Shown piece by piece: positions 56,601-59,139 of a DNA stretch of 64,000 bases (positions are counted from its first letter, which is position 1; each line of letters begins with the position of its first letter). A model generated the notes under the pieces. The model was given only the letters and a program-made list of their open reading frames with translations, ran no database searches and was not told where the DNA came from. The stretch is from the NCBI GenBank assembly GCA_035772405.1, contig JAYKKM010000196.1:3707001-3771000 (forward strand). The letters run 5' to 3'. This stretch comes from Chrysogorgia sp. JL179-B06. Lineage: Eukaryota; Cnidaria; Anthozoa; Scleralcyonacea; Chrysogorgiidae. Made by a program: the position numbers and the translations under genes.

Positions 56601-56893
56601 TTTAATTTGGCTAGTTTCTCACCATCGAGTTTGCCTTGGAGAAATAGCTGGTAATTAACGAATAAAAACAATCACATATAATCAAATGGCAATAGAATGT
56701 TACGTTTGAATGTTACGAATGTTACGGTAATTAAAAAAGTATTATAATATACACTCACATCATCAAGGCATTGAAAAGCTGGGCTTGATGAGACATCTAC
56801 TTGACCTTGTTCTTGTGAAAGTTTTGGTGCAACAGCACATATAGCTGAATCTGCTTCACTATCACCTTCTTGTTGTTCTTCCGTGTCGCTCAT
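15103..56893 (-). CDS. CCDC146: CCDC146, complete 23-exon ciliary coiled-coil gene
   Basis: Twenty-three exons join in frame through GT-AG introns into 2,847 nt (948 residues plus stop); the human protein is about 955 residues. Most of the protein is charged, heptad-like coiled coil. Blocks I recognise from the human protein include LPGKD-region homology near residues 735-745, [20 protein letters not shown] (757-776), [11 protein letters not shown] (812-822), [10 protein letters not shown] (862-871) and the C-terminal tail [20 protein letters not shown] followed by APFKPTEPG, ending in KPIEI. CCDC146 associates with centrioles and microtubules and is needed for sperm flagella in mammals; its Chlamydomonas relative MBO2 acts in ciliary beating. 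The start ATG lies 101 bp from an X-box. Introns range from 111 bp to 10.6 kb and hold almost all the mobile elements between 15 and 56 kb. No disrupting change was seen. Sub-exon boundaries are my own splice calls. Confidence 0.94.
15404..15544. mobile_element. Small hairpin MITE in intron 22
   Basis: TTTACCGG...GTCCGTATGGAGAAATATTT on the left pairs with AAATATTTCTCAATACAGACC and GGTAAA on the right. GAGGTCTCA / TGAGACC forms the inner stem. Confidence 0.65.
15876..16012 (+). repeat. Decayed SINE with tRNA-like module
   Basis: GGAGCTTGGAGTAGACAGAC (about 15,882) is followed by a tRNA-like segment (about 15,939-16,010) containing GAGCTCAATGGTTAG (A box) and GGTTACAGGTTCGATTACTG (B box). Both modules recur together, better preserved, at 46,320-46,660. 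Confidence 0.6.
16195..16365 (-). CDS. CCDC146: CCDC146 exon 22
   Basis: Acceptor TGTAG|GCTAATG, donor GAG|GTTCTT (weak but in phase). Residues 825-881, including [19 protein letters not shown] and [17 protein letters not shown]. Confidence 0.93.
16630..18225. mobile_element. TTAA-type MITE copy interrupted by satellite
   Basis: Sequence on both sides of the satellite (16,630-16,850 and 18,030-18,225) matches the intact MITE at 21,076-21,541, for example CAACAAAAATCATAATTTCC, CCGCCATCTTGTTGTAATA, GTAAACCTGATGAAACTACT, then GGTCGAGTTTCCGCGGAAT and GTGGTTCAATTGAAAAAG. The left end abuts TTAA (16,626-16,629); the right end is lost. Confidence 0.7.
16850..18031. repeat. 10-bp satellite (CTACTTTAAA)n
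   Basis: About 115 copies of CTACTTTAAA with a common variant CTACTTCAAA and rarer CTGCTTCAAA and CTACTTCAAG. Variants occur in runs, which suggests segmental duplication of blocks. The array lies in intron 21 inside a MITE copy. Confidence 0.97.
18593..18670 (-). CDS. CCDC146: CCDC146 exon 21
   Basis: Acceptor CGAAG|GTGAAT (AAG, less usual), donor CAG|GTGAGA. Residues 799-824: [20 protein letters not shown] then ELSMNQ, matching the human block with MMALVAELSMKQ. Confidence 0.93.
18700..18849. repeat. 150-bp near-perfect hairpin beside exon 21
   Basis: Arms of about 70 bp (AATTATCCAG...TGTTATCTGCC / GGCGGATAACATTGACC...CTGGATAATT) with a loop of under 10 bp. It begins 30 nt upstream, in gene sense, of the exon 21 acceptor. 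Probably a small MITE. Confidence 0.8.
19405..19866. mobile_element. TTAA-flanked MITE in intron 20
   Basis: AGGGATACTGCCAAAATC opens and GTATTTTGGTTGGAGTATCC closes the element, with TTAA on both outer sides (19,401-19,404, 19,867-19,870). Sub-terminal inverted arms include TTGAAGTTGGAGAG and AATATGACGTCA motifs. Confidence 0.8.
20540..20677 (-). CDS. CCDC146: CCDC146 exon 20
   Basis: Acceptor CATAG|CTTGAA, donor AAG|GTGCAT. Residues 753-798 with [20 protein letters not shown] and [11 protein letters not shown], nearly identical to human. Confidence 0.95.
21076..21541. mobile_element. TTAA-flanked MITE, satellite-free copy
   Basis: AGGACATTGGTAAC and GCCAATGTCCT are the inverted ends, bordered by TTAA at 21,072-21,075 and 21,542-21,545. 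At the place where the other copy has its satellite this copy reads GATGAAACTACTCTGTATGG, giving the pre-expansion state. Confidence 0.8.
21648..21776 (-). CDS. CCDC146: CCDC146 exon 19
   Basis: Acceptor AATAG|TTATTG, donor GAG|GTAATA. Residues 710-752: [38 protein letters not shown]. Confidence 0.93.
22032..22423. mobile_element. hAT-like MITE with CAGGG ends
   Basis: CAGGGCTCAAATTAACG at the left and TTATTTTGAGCCCTG at the right are inverted copies, followed inward by GCCGGTCA / TGACCGG pairs. Direct flanks TAAACA (22,026-22,031 and 22,424-22,429) look like a target duplication of at least 6 bp. Interior is A-rich non-coding. Confidence 0.65.
22900..23160 (+). pseudogene. LINE 3' end (reverse transcriptase C-terminus)
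   Basis: Translation shows [14 protein letters not shown], then after a small shift [13 protein letters not shown], the usual end of CR1/Jockey-type RT ORFs. It is followed by a tail with GTAAAGCGCTTAGAATAG and GCTATATAAATA then (TTA)n. Confidence 0.65.
23428..23556. repeat. Hairpin around an AACACGTG motif
   Basis: GACTCAACACGTG on the left pairs with CACGTGTTGAGTC on the right, with GTGACATC / GACGTCAC outside. Probably the core of an old palindromic element. Confidence 0.5.
23879..24161. mobile_element. Mariner-like MITE, unit 1 of a chain
   Basis: Ends CAATGGGTATAAATAAAAAA and the complement TTTTTTTTTATACACATTG are flanked by TA. Both arms contain CTTAGAAAATGAATTAGTAT and AACCTATTGTAGTAGTTTGA or close variants. 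Confidence 0.75.
24164..24446. mobile_element. Mariner-like MITE, unit 2 of a chain
   Basis: Ends CAGTGTGTATCAAAAAAACC and its complement. It shares one TA (24,162-24,163) with unit 1 and one (24,447-24,448) with unit 3. Confidence 0.75.
24449..24869. mobile_element. Mariner-like MITE, unit 3, host of a nested copy
   Basis: Ends CAGTGTGTATAAAAAAAAAC and its complement with GAACCGGCATAAAATTAATT subterminal in both arms; right TA at 24,870-24,871. It is split by unit 4. Confidence 0.75.
24531..24796. mobile_element. Mariner-like MITE, unit 4, nested in unit 3
   Basis: CAGTGTGTATAAAAAAAAAA...GAACCCTTAGAAAACGGTC pairs with GACCGTTTTCTAAGGGTTC...TATACACACTG. A strong inner hairpin (GAAGGAGCATAACTGCAAAG) occupies the middle. 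Confidence 0.75.
25223..25315 (-). CDS. CCDC146: CCDC146 exon 18
   Basis: Acceptor CGTAG|GTCGCG, donor CAG|GTTTGT. Residues 679-709, [31 protein letters not shown]. Confidence 0.93.
25441..25511 (-). CDS. CCDC146: CCDC146 exon 17
   Basis: Acceptor CTACAG|AAACAA, donor GAG|GTACTA. Residues 655-678, [24 protein letters not shown]. Confidence 0.93.
25623..25917. mobile_element. Probable MITE in intron 16
   Basis: AGGGGTGTTTAGATG...GCGAGCCAGC at the left is matched, less well, by GCTGGCTCGC...TAACATACCCT at the right. Interior GC is above the local level. Boundaries are approximate. Confidence 0.45.
26324..26388 (-). CDS. CCDC146: CCDC146 exon 16
   Basis: Acceptor CTTCAG|AGGGAT, donor CAAG|GTAGGC. 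Encodes [20 protein letters not shown], residues 633-654. Confidence 0.94.
26389..27370. other. Intron 15, nothing recognised
   Basis: 982 bp of AT-rich intron. No repeat or ORF I can name. The ORF at 27,165-27,443 (plus) overlaps exon 15 antisense and is not a gene. Confidence 0.5.
27371..27414 (-). CDS. CCDC146: CCDC146 exon 15 (44-nt micro-exon)
   Basis: Acceptor TTGACAG|TTAAG, donor ACAG|GTGTGC. Encodes [14 protein letters not shown], residues 619-633. It restores the reading frame between exons 14 and 16 and is too short for an ORF search. Confidence 0.9.
27579..27638 (-). CDS. CCDC146: CCDC146 exon 14
   Basis: Acceptor ATTCAG|AGAATG, donor CAG|GTATAG. Encodes [20 protein letters not shown], residues 599-618. 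Confidence 0.92.
28285..28487. repeat. 18-bp minisatellite in intron 13
   Basis: About eleven copies of GATTACCCTCCCCGACTT. The unit is a multiple of three, so it gives periodic ORFs on both strands (PPRLDY, ITLPDL and similar) that are not genes. Confidence 0.93.
28729..28849 (-). CDS. CCDC146: CCDC146 exon 13
   Basis: Acceptor TATAAG|GTTATT (AAG), donor AAG|GTGCGT. Residues 558-598: [20 protein letters not shown], then [14 protein letters not shown], matching the human LQNSMLKHANN region. Confidence 0.92.
28975..29220 (-). pseudogene. LINE reverse transcriptase fragment
   Basis: Minus-strand translation gives [13 protein letters not shown], then [20 protein letters not shown] and [13 protein letters not shown], the N-terminal RT block (NYRPISxLxxxxKxxEKL) of CR1/Jockey-type LINEs. 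Truncated at both ends. Confidence 0.7.
29430..30010. repeat. Degenerate A-rich tandem-like tract
   Basis: Loose repeats of GAATTAAAACGAAGAAAAACG, strongly purine-biased on the plus strand, split by an AT-rich piece at about 29,610-29,750. The minus-strand ORF at 29,778-29,963 is a shadow of this bias. Confidence 0.7.
30507..30730 (+). repeat. SINE-like repeat, left part (split by the YR retroelement)
   Basis: It starts with a tRNA-derived head: GGTGGTCTAGTGGTCAGG (A box) and GAGTTCGAATCC (B box). The body has CACTCTGCCGAAAGTCGTGG and GTTGACAGGGCGGGTTAGGA, and it breaks off at GTAAAAATAAATAA where the retroelement begins. The rest resumes at 38,335. An unbroken relative is on the minus strand at 52,945-53,205. 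Confidence 0.8.
30728..30934 (+). repeat. Split direct repeat A1
   Basis: From TAAATATATTTATGCAATAA to CCCGAAACAGTCAGGCAA. Differs from A2 at one base (GAGGTCAAG against GAGGCCAAG). It contains TATATAAGACTGG, a possible TATA box, and GATCACGTGATC palindrome upstream of it, so it probably holds the element's promoter. Confidence 0.93.
31115..31640 (+). pseudogene. YR-element ORF1 (gag-like) remnant
   Basis: [20 protein letters not shown]...[13 protein letters not shown] continues, after a frame change near 31,365, as [20 protein letters not shown]. The same pattern ([12 protein letters not shown]...[10 protein letters not shown]...[10 protein letters not shown]) occurs in the YR fragment at 54,064-54,400, which supports a shared structural protein. 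Confidence 0.65.
32650..34880. repeat. ~120-bp tandem array inside the YR element
   Basis: About 18-20 head-to-tail monomers (112-125 bp) based on AACACTTTCGGGTCGAGAGC, GAAAGTCTTCAGGCGTCTAT, ATAGTTCGAACGAGGAACTA, TGCATTTGTACACGAAAAA and CATGGCCAATGTTTGC. Each monomer can fold two 7-bp hairpins: ACTTTCG/CGAAAGT (9-nt loop) and ATAGTTC/GAACTAT (7-nt loop). Copies are most regular from 32,880 to 33,720 and decay to the right. Monomers near 120 bp keep reading frames open, giving repeated peptides ([22 protein letters not shown]) that I do not treat as proteins. Confidence 0.93.
35169..35318. mobile_element. 150-bp insertion with 9-10 bp target duplication
   Basis: CCCGTATGCC occurs immediately on both sides (35,159-35,168 and 35,319-35,328). 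The insert has inward-matching ends (GGTTACTACTTCATG / CATGAAGTACCT) and another GAAGTAACC inside. It interrupts the retroelement and therefore postdates that sequence. Confidence 0.65.
35400..36480 (+). pseudogene. YR-element reverse transcriptase/RNase H remnant
   Basis: RT start: [20 protein letters not shown], then in a shifted frame [20 protein letters not shown] and [15 protein letters not shown]. The frame then reaches LLGMRWRN and YYVDLLPKG and jumps directly to [20 protein letters not shown], so the palm with the YLDD-type catalytic motif is deleted. RNase H-like sequence follows ([32 protein letters not shown]). A run of 18 T at 36,079-36,096 interrupts it. Confidence 0.75.
36680..37316 (+). 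pseudogene. YR-element tyrosine recombinase remnant
   Basis: N-terminal part [20 protein letters not shown], then [20 protein letters not shown] with the first catalytic Arg (LRVSEF), [12 protein letters not shown] and [20 protein letters not shown]. After a frame change near 37,165 comes [20 protein letters not shown] and [17 protein letters not shown], with the HxxR, W and final Tyr positions present. All recognisable catalytic positions survive, but the reading frame is broken. Confidence 0.8.
37419..37657 (+). repeat. Split direct repeat B1
   Basis: From TGGGAGAAGGGTTACCGCAA to GAATAGAGAGTAGTTAA. Contains an internal short duplication (AAGCCTTGGCAACCTTTC twice). Its last TAA is also the first TAA of A2. 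Confidence 0.93.
37655..37861 (+). repeat. Split direct repeat A2
   Basis: 207 bp, one substitution from A1. Directly follows B1, overlapping it by TAA. Confidence 0.93.
38096..38334 (+). repeat. Split direct repeat B2
   Basis: 239 bp, no difference from B1 that I could see. Ends in TAA at the junction with the split SINE. A 234-bp unique spacer separates it from A2. Confidence 0.93.
38335..38470 (+). repeat. SINE-like repeat, right part
   Basis: CTAAGGTTAATTGATTGGGG, ATAGAATAAATTGTCGATGT, TGTAAAGCGCATTTGATCAT, then TTTGCGCTATATAAATAG and a TTA-rich tail. It continues the repeat broken at 30,730, as shown by the minus-strand relative at 52,945-53,205. Confidence 0.8.
38578..38635. repeat. 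(GTT)n microsatellite
   Basis: About 18 GTT units with one GTC. It produces a poly-valine ORF that is not a gene. Confidence 0.95.
39423..39505 (-). CDS. CCDC146: CCDC146 exon 12
   Basis: Acceptor CAACAG|AGAGCG, donor ACAG|GTACGA. Residues 531-558, [27 protein letters not shown]. Confidence 0.93.
39666..39747 (-). CDS. CCDC146: CCDC146 exon 11
   Basis: Acceptor TATTAG|GTTGTC, donor CAG|GTAATT. Encodes [27 protein letters not shown], residues 503-530, almost identical to human FAKLYDTIRNERNKFVNLL. Confidence 0.95.
40050..40274 (-). pseudogene. LINE RT C-terminal fragment
   Basis: A minus-strand ORF ending [29 protein letters not shown] has the W-N-x-L-x-x-x-I-R...F-K-x-x-L-K signature of RT C-termini in CR1/Jockey-type LINEs. 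Lies in intron 10. Confidence 0.6.
40575..40705. repeat. Purine-rich GAAAAAGAAG tract
   Basis: Loose repeats of GAGGAAGAAAAAGAAGTG. Gives a Phe/Ser-rich minus-strand ORF (40,534-40,749) that is not a gene. Confidence 0.85.
40769..40857 (-). CDS. CCDC146: CCDC146 exon 10
   Basis: Acceptor TTGTAG|TTAAGA, donor CAA|GTACGT. Residues 474-503, [29 protein letters not shown]. Confidence 0.93.
40947..41037. repeat. ~20-bp tandem repeat
   Basis: Five units of GTGAGGAAGGTTCTCTA with drift, upstream (gene sense) of exon 10. Confidence 0.85.
41657..41701 (-). CDS. CCDC146: CCDC146 exon 9 (45 nt)
   Basis: Acceptor TTTTAG|GCTGAC, donor GAG|GTACGT. Encodes [15 protein letters not shown], residues 459-473. 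Confidence 0.92.
41702..43087. other. Intron 8, mostly unrecognised
   Basis: A plus-strand frame at 41,941-42,134 ends at a textbook donor (AAG|GTAAGT) but has no recognisable domain. GAGCCCGAGCTTTC / GAAAACGAGGGCGAG motifs near 42,410-42,490 suggest a weak inverted repeat. Nothing else stands out. Confidence 0.4.
43088..43213 (-). CDS. CCDC146: CCDC146 exon 8
   Basis: Acceptor GTTCAG|AATGGT, donor AAA|GTAAGT. Residues 417-458: [32 protein letters not shown]. Confidence 0.93.
43461..43644 (-). CDS. CCDC146: CCDC146 exon 7
   Basis: Acceptor TTGCAG|AAATCT, donor CAA|GTAATA. Residues 355-416: [51 protein letters not shown]. Direct match to the human ...PKDDSTLSERRRELHKEV block. Confidence 0.95.
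43750..44010 (+). repeat. tRNA-derived SINE (second family)
   Basis: Head with TATGGTCTAGTGGTTACCAC (A box) and CACAGGTTCATATCC (B box), then a body with GAGAAAGTGCTGCCTTTGCA and GTAGGCCCTCGGAACCCCTA. The minus-strand ORF across it is a shadow. A body-only copy is at 48,452-48,600. Confidence 0.7.
44066..44164 (-). CDS. CCDC146: CCDC146 exon 6
   Basis: Acceptor TTCTAG|AGCAAC, donor AAA|GTATGA (second base of codon). Residues 322-355: [32 protein letters not shown]. Confidence 0.93.
45025..45238. mobile_element. MITE with CGTATACGATTGTC arms
   Basis: GGCTCATCTACATGATACGA...CGTATACGATTGTC is matched by GACAATCGTATACG...TCGTATCATATAGATCGGCC. Intron 5. Confidence 0.7.
45680..45753 (-). CDS. CCDC146: CCDC146 exon 5
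   Basis: Acceptor CAATAG|GAACGA, donor ACAG|GTACTG. Residues 298-322: [24 protein letters not shown]. Confidence 0.93.
45772..46230. mobile_element. Hairpin MITE with 9-bp target duplication
   Basis: GGCATGTTGTAAAACATGG at the left end and its exact complement at the right are flanked by GAAATTACA on both sides (45,763-45,771 and 46,231-46,239). Each arm carries tandem ATAAAACATGGACTG units, the right one also (TACAG)n, and an inner GGTTAGGATCTTTGTTGTTT / complement stem. A 9-bp duplication suggests a Mutator-like origin. The element begins 18 nt from the exon 5 acceptor. Confidence 0.88.
46301..46490. mobile_element. Hairpin element with AGCTTGGAGTAGACA arms
   Basis: TATACACTGCTATAGTGAAT, GTGGGAGAGCTTGGAGTAGA and CAGACGATACATGG are mirrored in the right arm; the centre is AT-rich. 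The arm motif also occurs at 15,882 next to another tRNA-like segment. Confidence 0.75.
46588..46660 (+). ncRNA. tRNA-like sequence (SINE head or tRNA pseudogene)
   Basis: Seventy-three nucleotides fold with canonical arm lengths: acceptor GTCTCGG/CCGGGAC (one T-G pair), D arm GCTC/GAGC, T arm ACAGG/CCTGT with loop TTCGATT, variable loop of 5. The anticodon position would read GGC, but base 33 is C instead of T and the anticodon stem has a C-C mismatch, so a working tRNA is unlikely. Confidence 0.6.
46954..47285. repeat. Tandem duplication, 173-bp period
   Basis: Two diverged units starting TTTTACGAAGGGTAT, each with TAGACTCGGTAATTCCAAAT and CGAGATAACGTTTAAAATA. Intron 4. Confidence 0.88.
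48452..48600 (+). repeat. Truncated SINE body copy
   Basis: Shares GAAGGATGTGCTGCCTTTG and GTAGTCCCTCGGAACGGCCT with the SINE at 43,750-44,010; the tRNA head is missing. The ORF at 48,286-48,591 (minus) overlaps it and is not a gene. Confidence 0.6.
48631..48726 (-). CDS. CCDC146: CCDC146 exon 4
   Basis: Acceptor TTTTAG|CTTCAA, donor AAG|GTAACA. Residues 266-297: [32 protein letters not shown]. The alignment with human is continuous from exon 3 to exon 6, so no exon is missing in the 7-kb intron 3. Confidence 0.9.
49023..49222 (-). pseudogene. LINE RT C-terminal fragment
   Basis: Minus-strand translation: [39 protein letters not shown] and stop (49,023-49,025). This is the classic LWNSLPxxIR ... 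FKxxLKT end of CR1/RTE-type RT ORFs. Confidence 0.72.
49238..49331. repeat. (GGT)n/(GAT)n microsatellite
   Basis: Mixed GGT then GAT trinucleotide runs. Confidence 0.95.
50526..50575. repeat. 18-bp tandem repeat (x3)
   Basis: Three units of CCAAAAACGAATCCGATT. Confidence 0.9.
50681..50795. repeat. Inverted repeat with a 35-bp stem
   Basis: GTGTGTGAAGTTGATCGTCC and AGGTTGTTGTAGTC pair with the segment at 50,763-50,795. Loop of about 45 nt contains GACGTTTCGACGGCCTCAG. Confidence 0.8.
51140..51860 (+). pseudogene. CR1-like LINE RT, multiply frameshifted
   Basis: [11 protein letters not shown] (decayed YADD catalytic box at about 51,152), then [89 protein letters not shown] and a C-terminal block ending near IPSSIKAA. 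At least four frame changes and stops separate these blocks. Plus strand, opposite to CCDC146. Confidence 0.8.
52140..52235. repeat. ~20-bp tandem repeat
   Basis: Four drifting units of CTCCAATCAGTAGATTTA. Confidence 0.85.
52221..52661 (-). pseudogene. BEL/Pao-type protease-region fragment (DUF1758-like)
   Basis: The 146-residue frame contains [37 protein letters not shown] and [20 protein letters not shown], the order of the retropepsin-like DUF1758 region in BEL/Pao retrotransposons. The catalytic D-S/T-G box that should precede YLNSDVA is not visible. No gag, RT or LTRs adjoin it, so it is an isolated relic. Confidence 0.6.
52724..52925. repeat. Dispersed direct repeat, copy 1
   Basis: Shares GCGAGCGATTGATCA, ATTTTGAGAAACCATTATCT, AGCTTCAAGATCTTCGTAAA and CATATCGCCATACGCAAAGT with 53,450-53,668. 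Confidence 0.8.
52945..53205 (-). repeat. SINE-like repeat, uninterrupted copy
   Basis: On the minus strand it reads CACTCTGCCGAAAGTCGTGG, GTTGACAGGGCGGGTTAGGA, then ACTGTAAAAATAAATAGCTA, AGGTTAATTGATTGGGGTAC and the TATATAAATGG tail. This joins the two halves found at 30,507-30,730 and 38,335-38,470. Its tRNA-like head is missing. Confidence 0.8.
53450..53668. repeat. Dispersed direct repeat, copy 2
   Basis: About 80 percent similar by eye to 52,724-52,925, with a small insertion in the middle. Spacing and length suggest two copies of one element, possibly terminal repeats. Confidence 0.75.
54014..55500 (+). pseudogene. YR retroelement fragment (gag-like + recombinase)
   Basis: 54,064-54,345 encodes the ORF1/gag-like pattern [20 protein letters not shown]...[10 protein letters not shown]. 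It then joins RT-thumb-like [20 protein letters not shown], so the RT core is deleted. After a MITE comes recombinase sequence: [14 protein letters not shown], then [20 protein letters not shown] and [20 protein letters not shown]. The HxxR/Tyr part is not recognisable. The element is degenerate. Confidence 0.75.
54579..54783. mobile_element. TTAGGG-bearing MITE inside the YR fragment
   Basis: GATGACTCAAAAGGACCT and AGGTCCTTTTGAGTCATC are perfect inverted ends. The interior is GGATTAGG, GGGTTAGG and GGTTAGGATCAAGGTTAGG tandem-like repeats. Confidence 0.85.
55679..55736 (-). CDS. CCDC146: CCDC146 exon 3 (58 nt)
   Basis: Acceptor TTTTAG|AGAAAT, donor GAG|GTAAAA. Residues 246-265, [20 protein letters not shown]. 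Confidence 0.92.
56046..56647 (-). CDS. CCDC146: CCDC146 exon 2 (602 nt)
   Basis: Acceptor TACCAG|CTATTT, donor AAA|GTATGT. Residues 46-246, the first long coiled coil: [40 protein letters not shown] [25 protein letters not shown] matches human DNFPE. Confidence 0.96.
56759..56893 (-). CDS. CCDC146: CCDC146 exon 1 (start)
   Basis: ATG in context AGCAATGAGC; donor GATGAT|GTGAGT. Acidic N-terminus, [20 protein letters not shown] then [11 protein letters not shown], aligned with the human acidic start and ETPAF motif. Residues 1-45. Confidence 0.93.
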
Positions 56894-57133
56894 TGCTCAA
56901 AATGCAATTAGGTTTGTCATTTCTAGGCGAATCATTTCCGAGAGCATTTTTCTGATTTTATGCTACCCGGTGTTCAGTTTCACTGTTAATTTGGTTGCCA
57001 TGATAACAGATTTGCATAGTCATTAGTTCCCCTTACATCCCCGAGATCCCTAATTTACACCCGTATCACGAGACGTTCAACTTGACAATTATCAGCAGCA
57101 AAGTGCAGAGGAATATAGCACCATCATGATAAA
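56894..57133. promoter_or_regulatory. Probable bidirectional promoter
   Basis: The 240 bp between two divergent start codons has no repeat and holds an X-box and, 3 bp beyond it, the POU octamer ATTTGCAT (57,010-57,017). No TATA box is placed well for either gene. Confidence 0.7.
56994..57007. promoter_or_regulatory. RFX X-box
   Basis: GTTGCCATGATAAC fits the X-box consensus GTHNYYATRRNAAC at every position. It lies 101 bp upstream of the CCDC146 ATG, in the usual range for RFX-controlled ciliary genes. Confidence 0.8.
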
Positions 57134-57224
57134 ATGAACCTTGAGCAGTTATTCAGTTTAGATGATGATATCTTACCACTGAACGAAGAGCGAAAGACAT
57201 TCAGACAAAAAGGTGCTCATCCAG
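57134..57224 (+). CDS. Candidate first exon of a divergent gene
   Basis: ATG followed by NLEQLFSLDDDILPLNEERK, TFRQKGAHP and the donor CCAG|GTAGGC. The acidic start, the donor and the head-to-head position with a ciliary gene make it plausible. I do not recognise the protein, and no later exon could be identified in the remaining 6.8 kb of the window. Confidence 0.5.
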
Positions 57225-57279
57225 GTAGGCAACAACAAACAACTGCAAACGTTCCTCAGTGGCTCAGTAGTCAGTGTTA

Positions 57280-59136
57280 GGCCACATAAAAAAAATTACT
57301 TGTTTAGCGTCCACCCATTCCAAATTTTCCAGGTCGGGAGGGAGGTTTTTATTTTTATTTTTTTATATTAAAAACCGTCGTGACAAAGCAAACCGGATAT
57401 AAAATTTCAATTAACCGTGGTTACACTTTTGTCTGATCATGGTCTCATCGAGGTGCCCGACACAATGGAGATCGACAATGCTCAAATGGACAGTAAAACA
57501 TGAGTAGGGTATTTCCATGGATAATAGAAAGACTGGATAGGAAACTAAGATCACGTGTGACGTTTCCAGCGTGCTGATTGGTTAAGGCACCAGTTGATAT
57601 AGTTGAACATGACGTCACAAAATCCCCATAAATCGCAACTTTTTGCAATAATACAGCTAAAAATGTTAGTCAAACTACCAAAAAATATAACAATGCCACT
57701 TTACGATGGAATATCCGACTACCATTACTCATTTTAGACGAAAAGTTCCAACTTTAGACGGTGAAAAACGCGTCGCAAATTTCAACTAAAACAACAGTAG
57801 TTTTTGCGACGTCAGTTTCTTCACAACAAAAAGAAAACAGCTGAAACAAAGACGAACAACATTTAGATGCAGACGGGGACCAAATACAAAACGACCTAAT
57901 TCGTTTGGAACAGTGGCAAACCATATGGCAAATGAACTTTAATCCCTCTAAATGTAAAGTAATTTGTTTCTCTACAAAACGAGACCCGCCCAAGAAAACA
58001 TATAAACTATGTGGAACCATATTGGAAGAAGTGAAATCTATCTCATATCTTGGTCTTACACTAGATGAAAAGTTGAAATGGTCTAGTCATGTTCAAAATA
58101 TTACAACCAAAGCAAACAAAACTCTTGGGTTAATGAGACGAAATTTTTGGAATTGTCCTCGTGAAATAAAGGAGATAACATACAAAACAATCGTTAGACC
58201 TAAACTCGAGTATGCCAGTGCGGCTTGGGACCCTTATCTCAAGAAAGACATAGCAAAAGTGGAGAAAGTACAAAGGAAAGCGGCAAGATTCTGTACAGGA
58301 AATTACAAACAAACAGCCAGTGTTACGGATATGATAAAAGAATTGGATTGGGATACTTTGGAGTTAAGGAGATCAAAGTCTCGACTAAATATGATGTATA
58401 AACTGAGCCATAAGATAGCTAATTTTGATACAAGTGAACACCTCGTGCTCAATAGCGAAAAAAGGACACGTGGCAGCCATAATTTTAAATATGTTTTACC
58501 TAAAATAAATAAAGACGTTTTTAAATATTCATTTTTTCCACGAACAATTAAAGATTGGAAACTCTTTACCAAACATTTTAGTAAATACGAACTCATATGA
58601 GTCTTTTAAATTGGAACTTGAGAATTTTTATCCAAAGGCAAGGTAGTTTTATACCTACTTTTGCCATATTTTTAAACCTTAGGTTACTGTAAATTTTAAT
58701 TAGTACAGTTGGTGTGATACCTTACACGGTCTTTACCGACTTAATGTATGTAGATGTAGATGTAGATGTAGATTTACCTCGAACACTTAGTCGTGGCTAG
58801 GCAGGTTTGTGAGACGATGGAACTTTTTGGAATCTCAATATAGCTACCTGAATACGAAAATATGGAGAAGTCAAAGAGAAACTCAGCAAAATCTGCATAC
58901 TCGTGACATCTTCGTGATATCACGATTTTCAACAAGATTTTCACGCTGACGTCAGCTAGTTTCCTTAGAAATATCAAATACCATGGATAATAAAAAGACT
59001 GGAAAGGTGGAAAAACGATAGTTTTGATAGTTTAAACTATGTTTTGTGCAAAATAAAAAATAAAAATAAAATTGAGGTCGGGGACATTTCCCAGGTCGGG
59101 CGGGGACGCTAAACAAGTAATTTTTTTTATGTGGCC
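57280..59136. mobile_element. PIF/Harbinger-like TIR element
   Basis: Ends begin GGCCACATAAAAAAAATTAC with the complement at 59,117-59,136. The inverted arms run for about 90 bp (TTGTTTAGCGTCC, CCAGGTCGGG). TTA flanks both sides (57,277-57,279 and 59,137-59,139), the 3-bp target type of PIF/Harbinger. No transposase; the interior carries a LINE fragment. Confidence 0.75.
57866..58776 (+). pseudogene. 5'-truncated LINE with intact RT C-terminus
   Basis: An open frame from about 57,866 to the stop at 58,598-58,600 gives DGDQIQNDLIRLEQWQTIWQ, FNPSKCKVICFS, SYLGLTLDEKLKWSSHVQNI, IVRPKLEYASAAWDPY and VEKVQRKAARFCTGNY, the post-catalytic RT region of CR1/Jockey-type LINEs. The 3' end is a (TGTAGA)n tail at 58,748-58,776. 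Truncation and tail mark a target-primed insertion. It is young enough to lack stops. Confidence 0.85.
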
Positions 59137-59139
59137 TTA

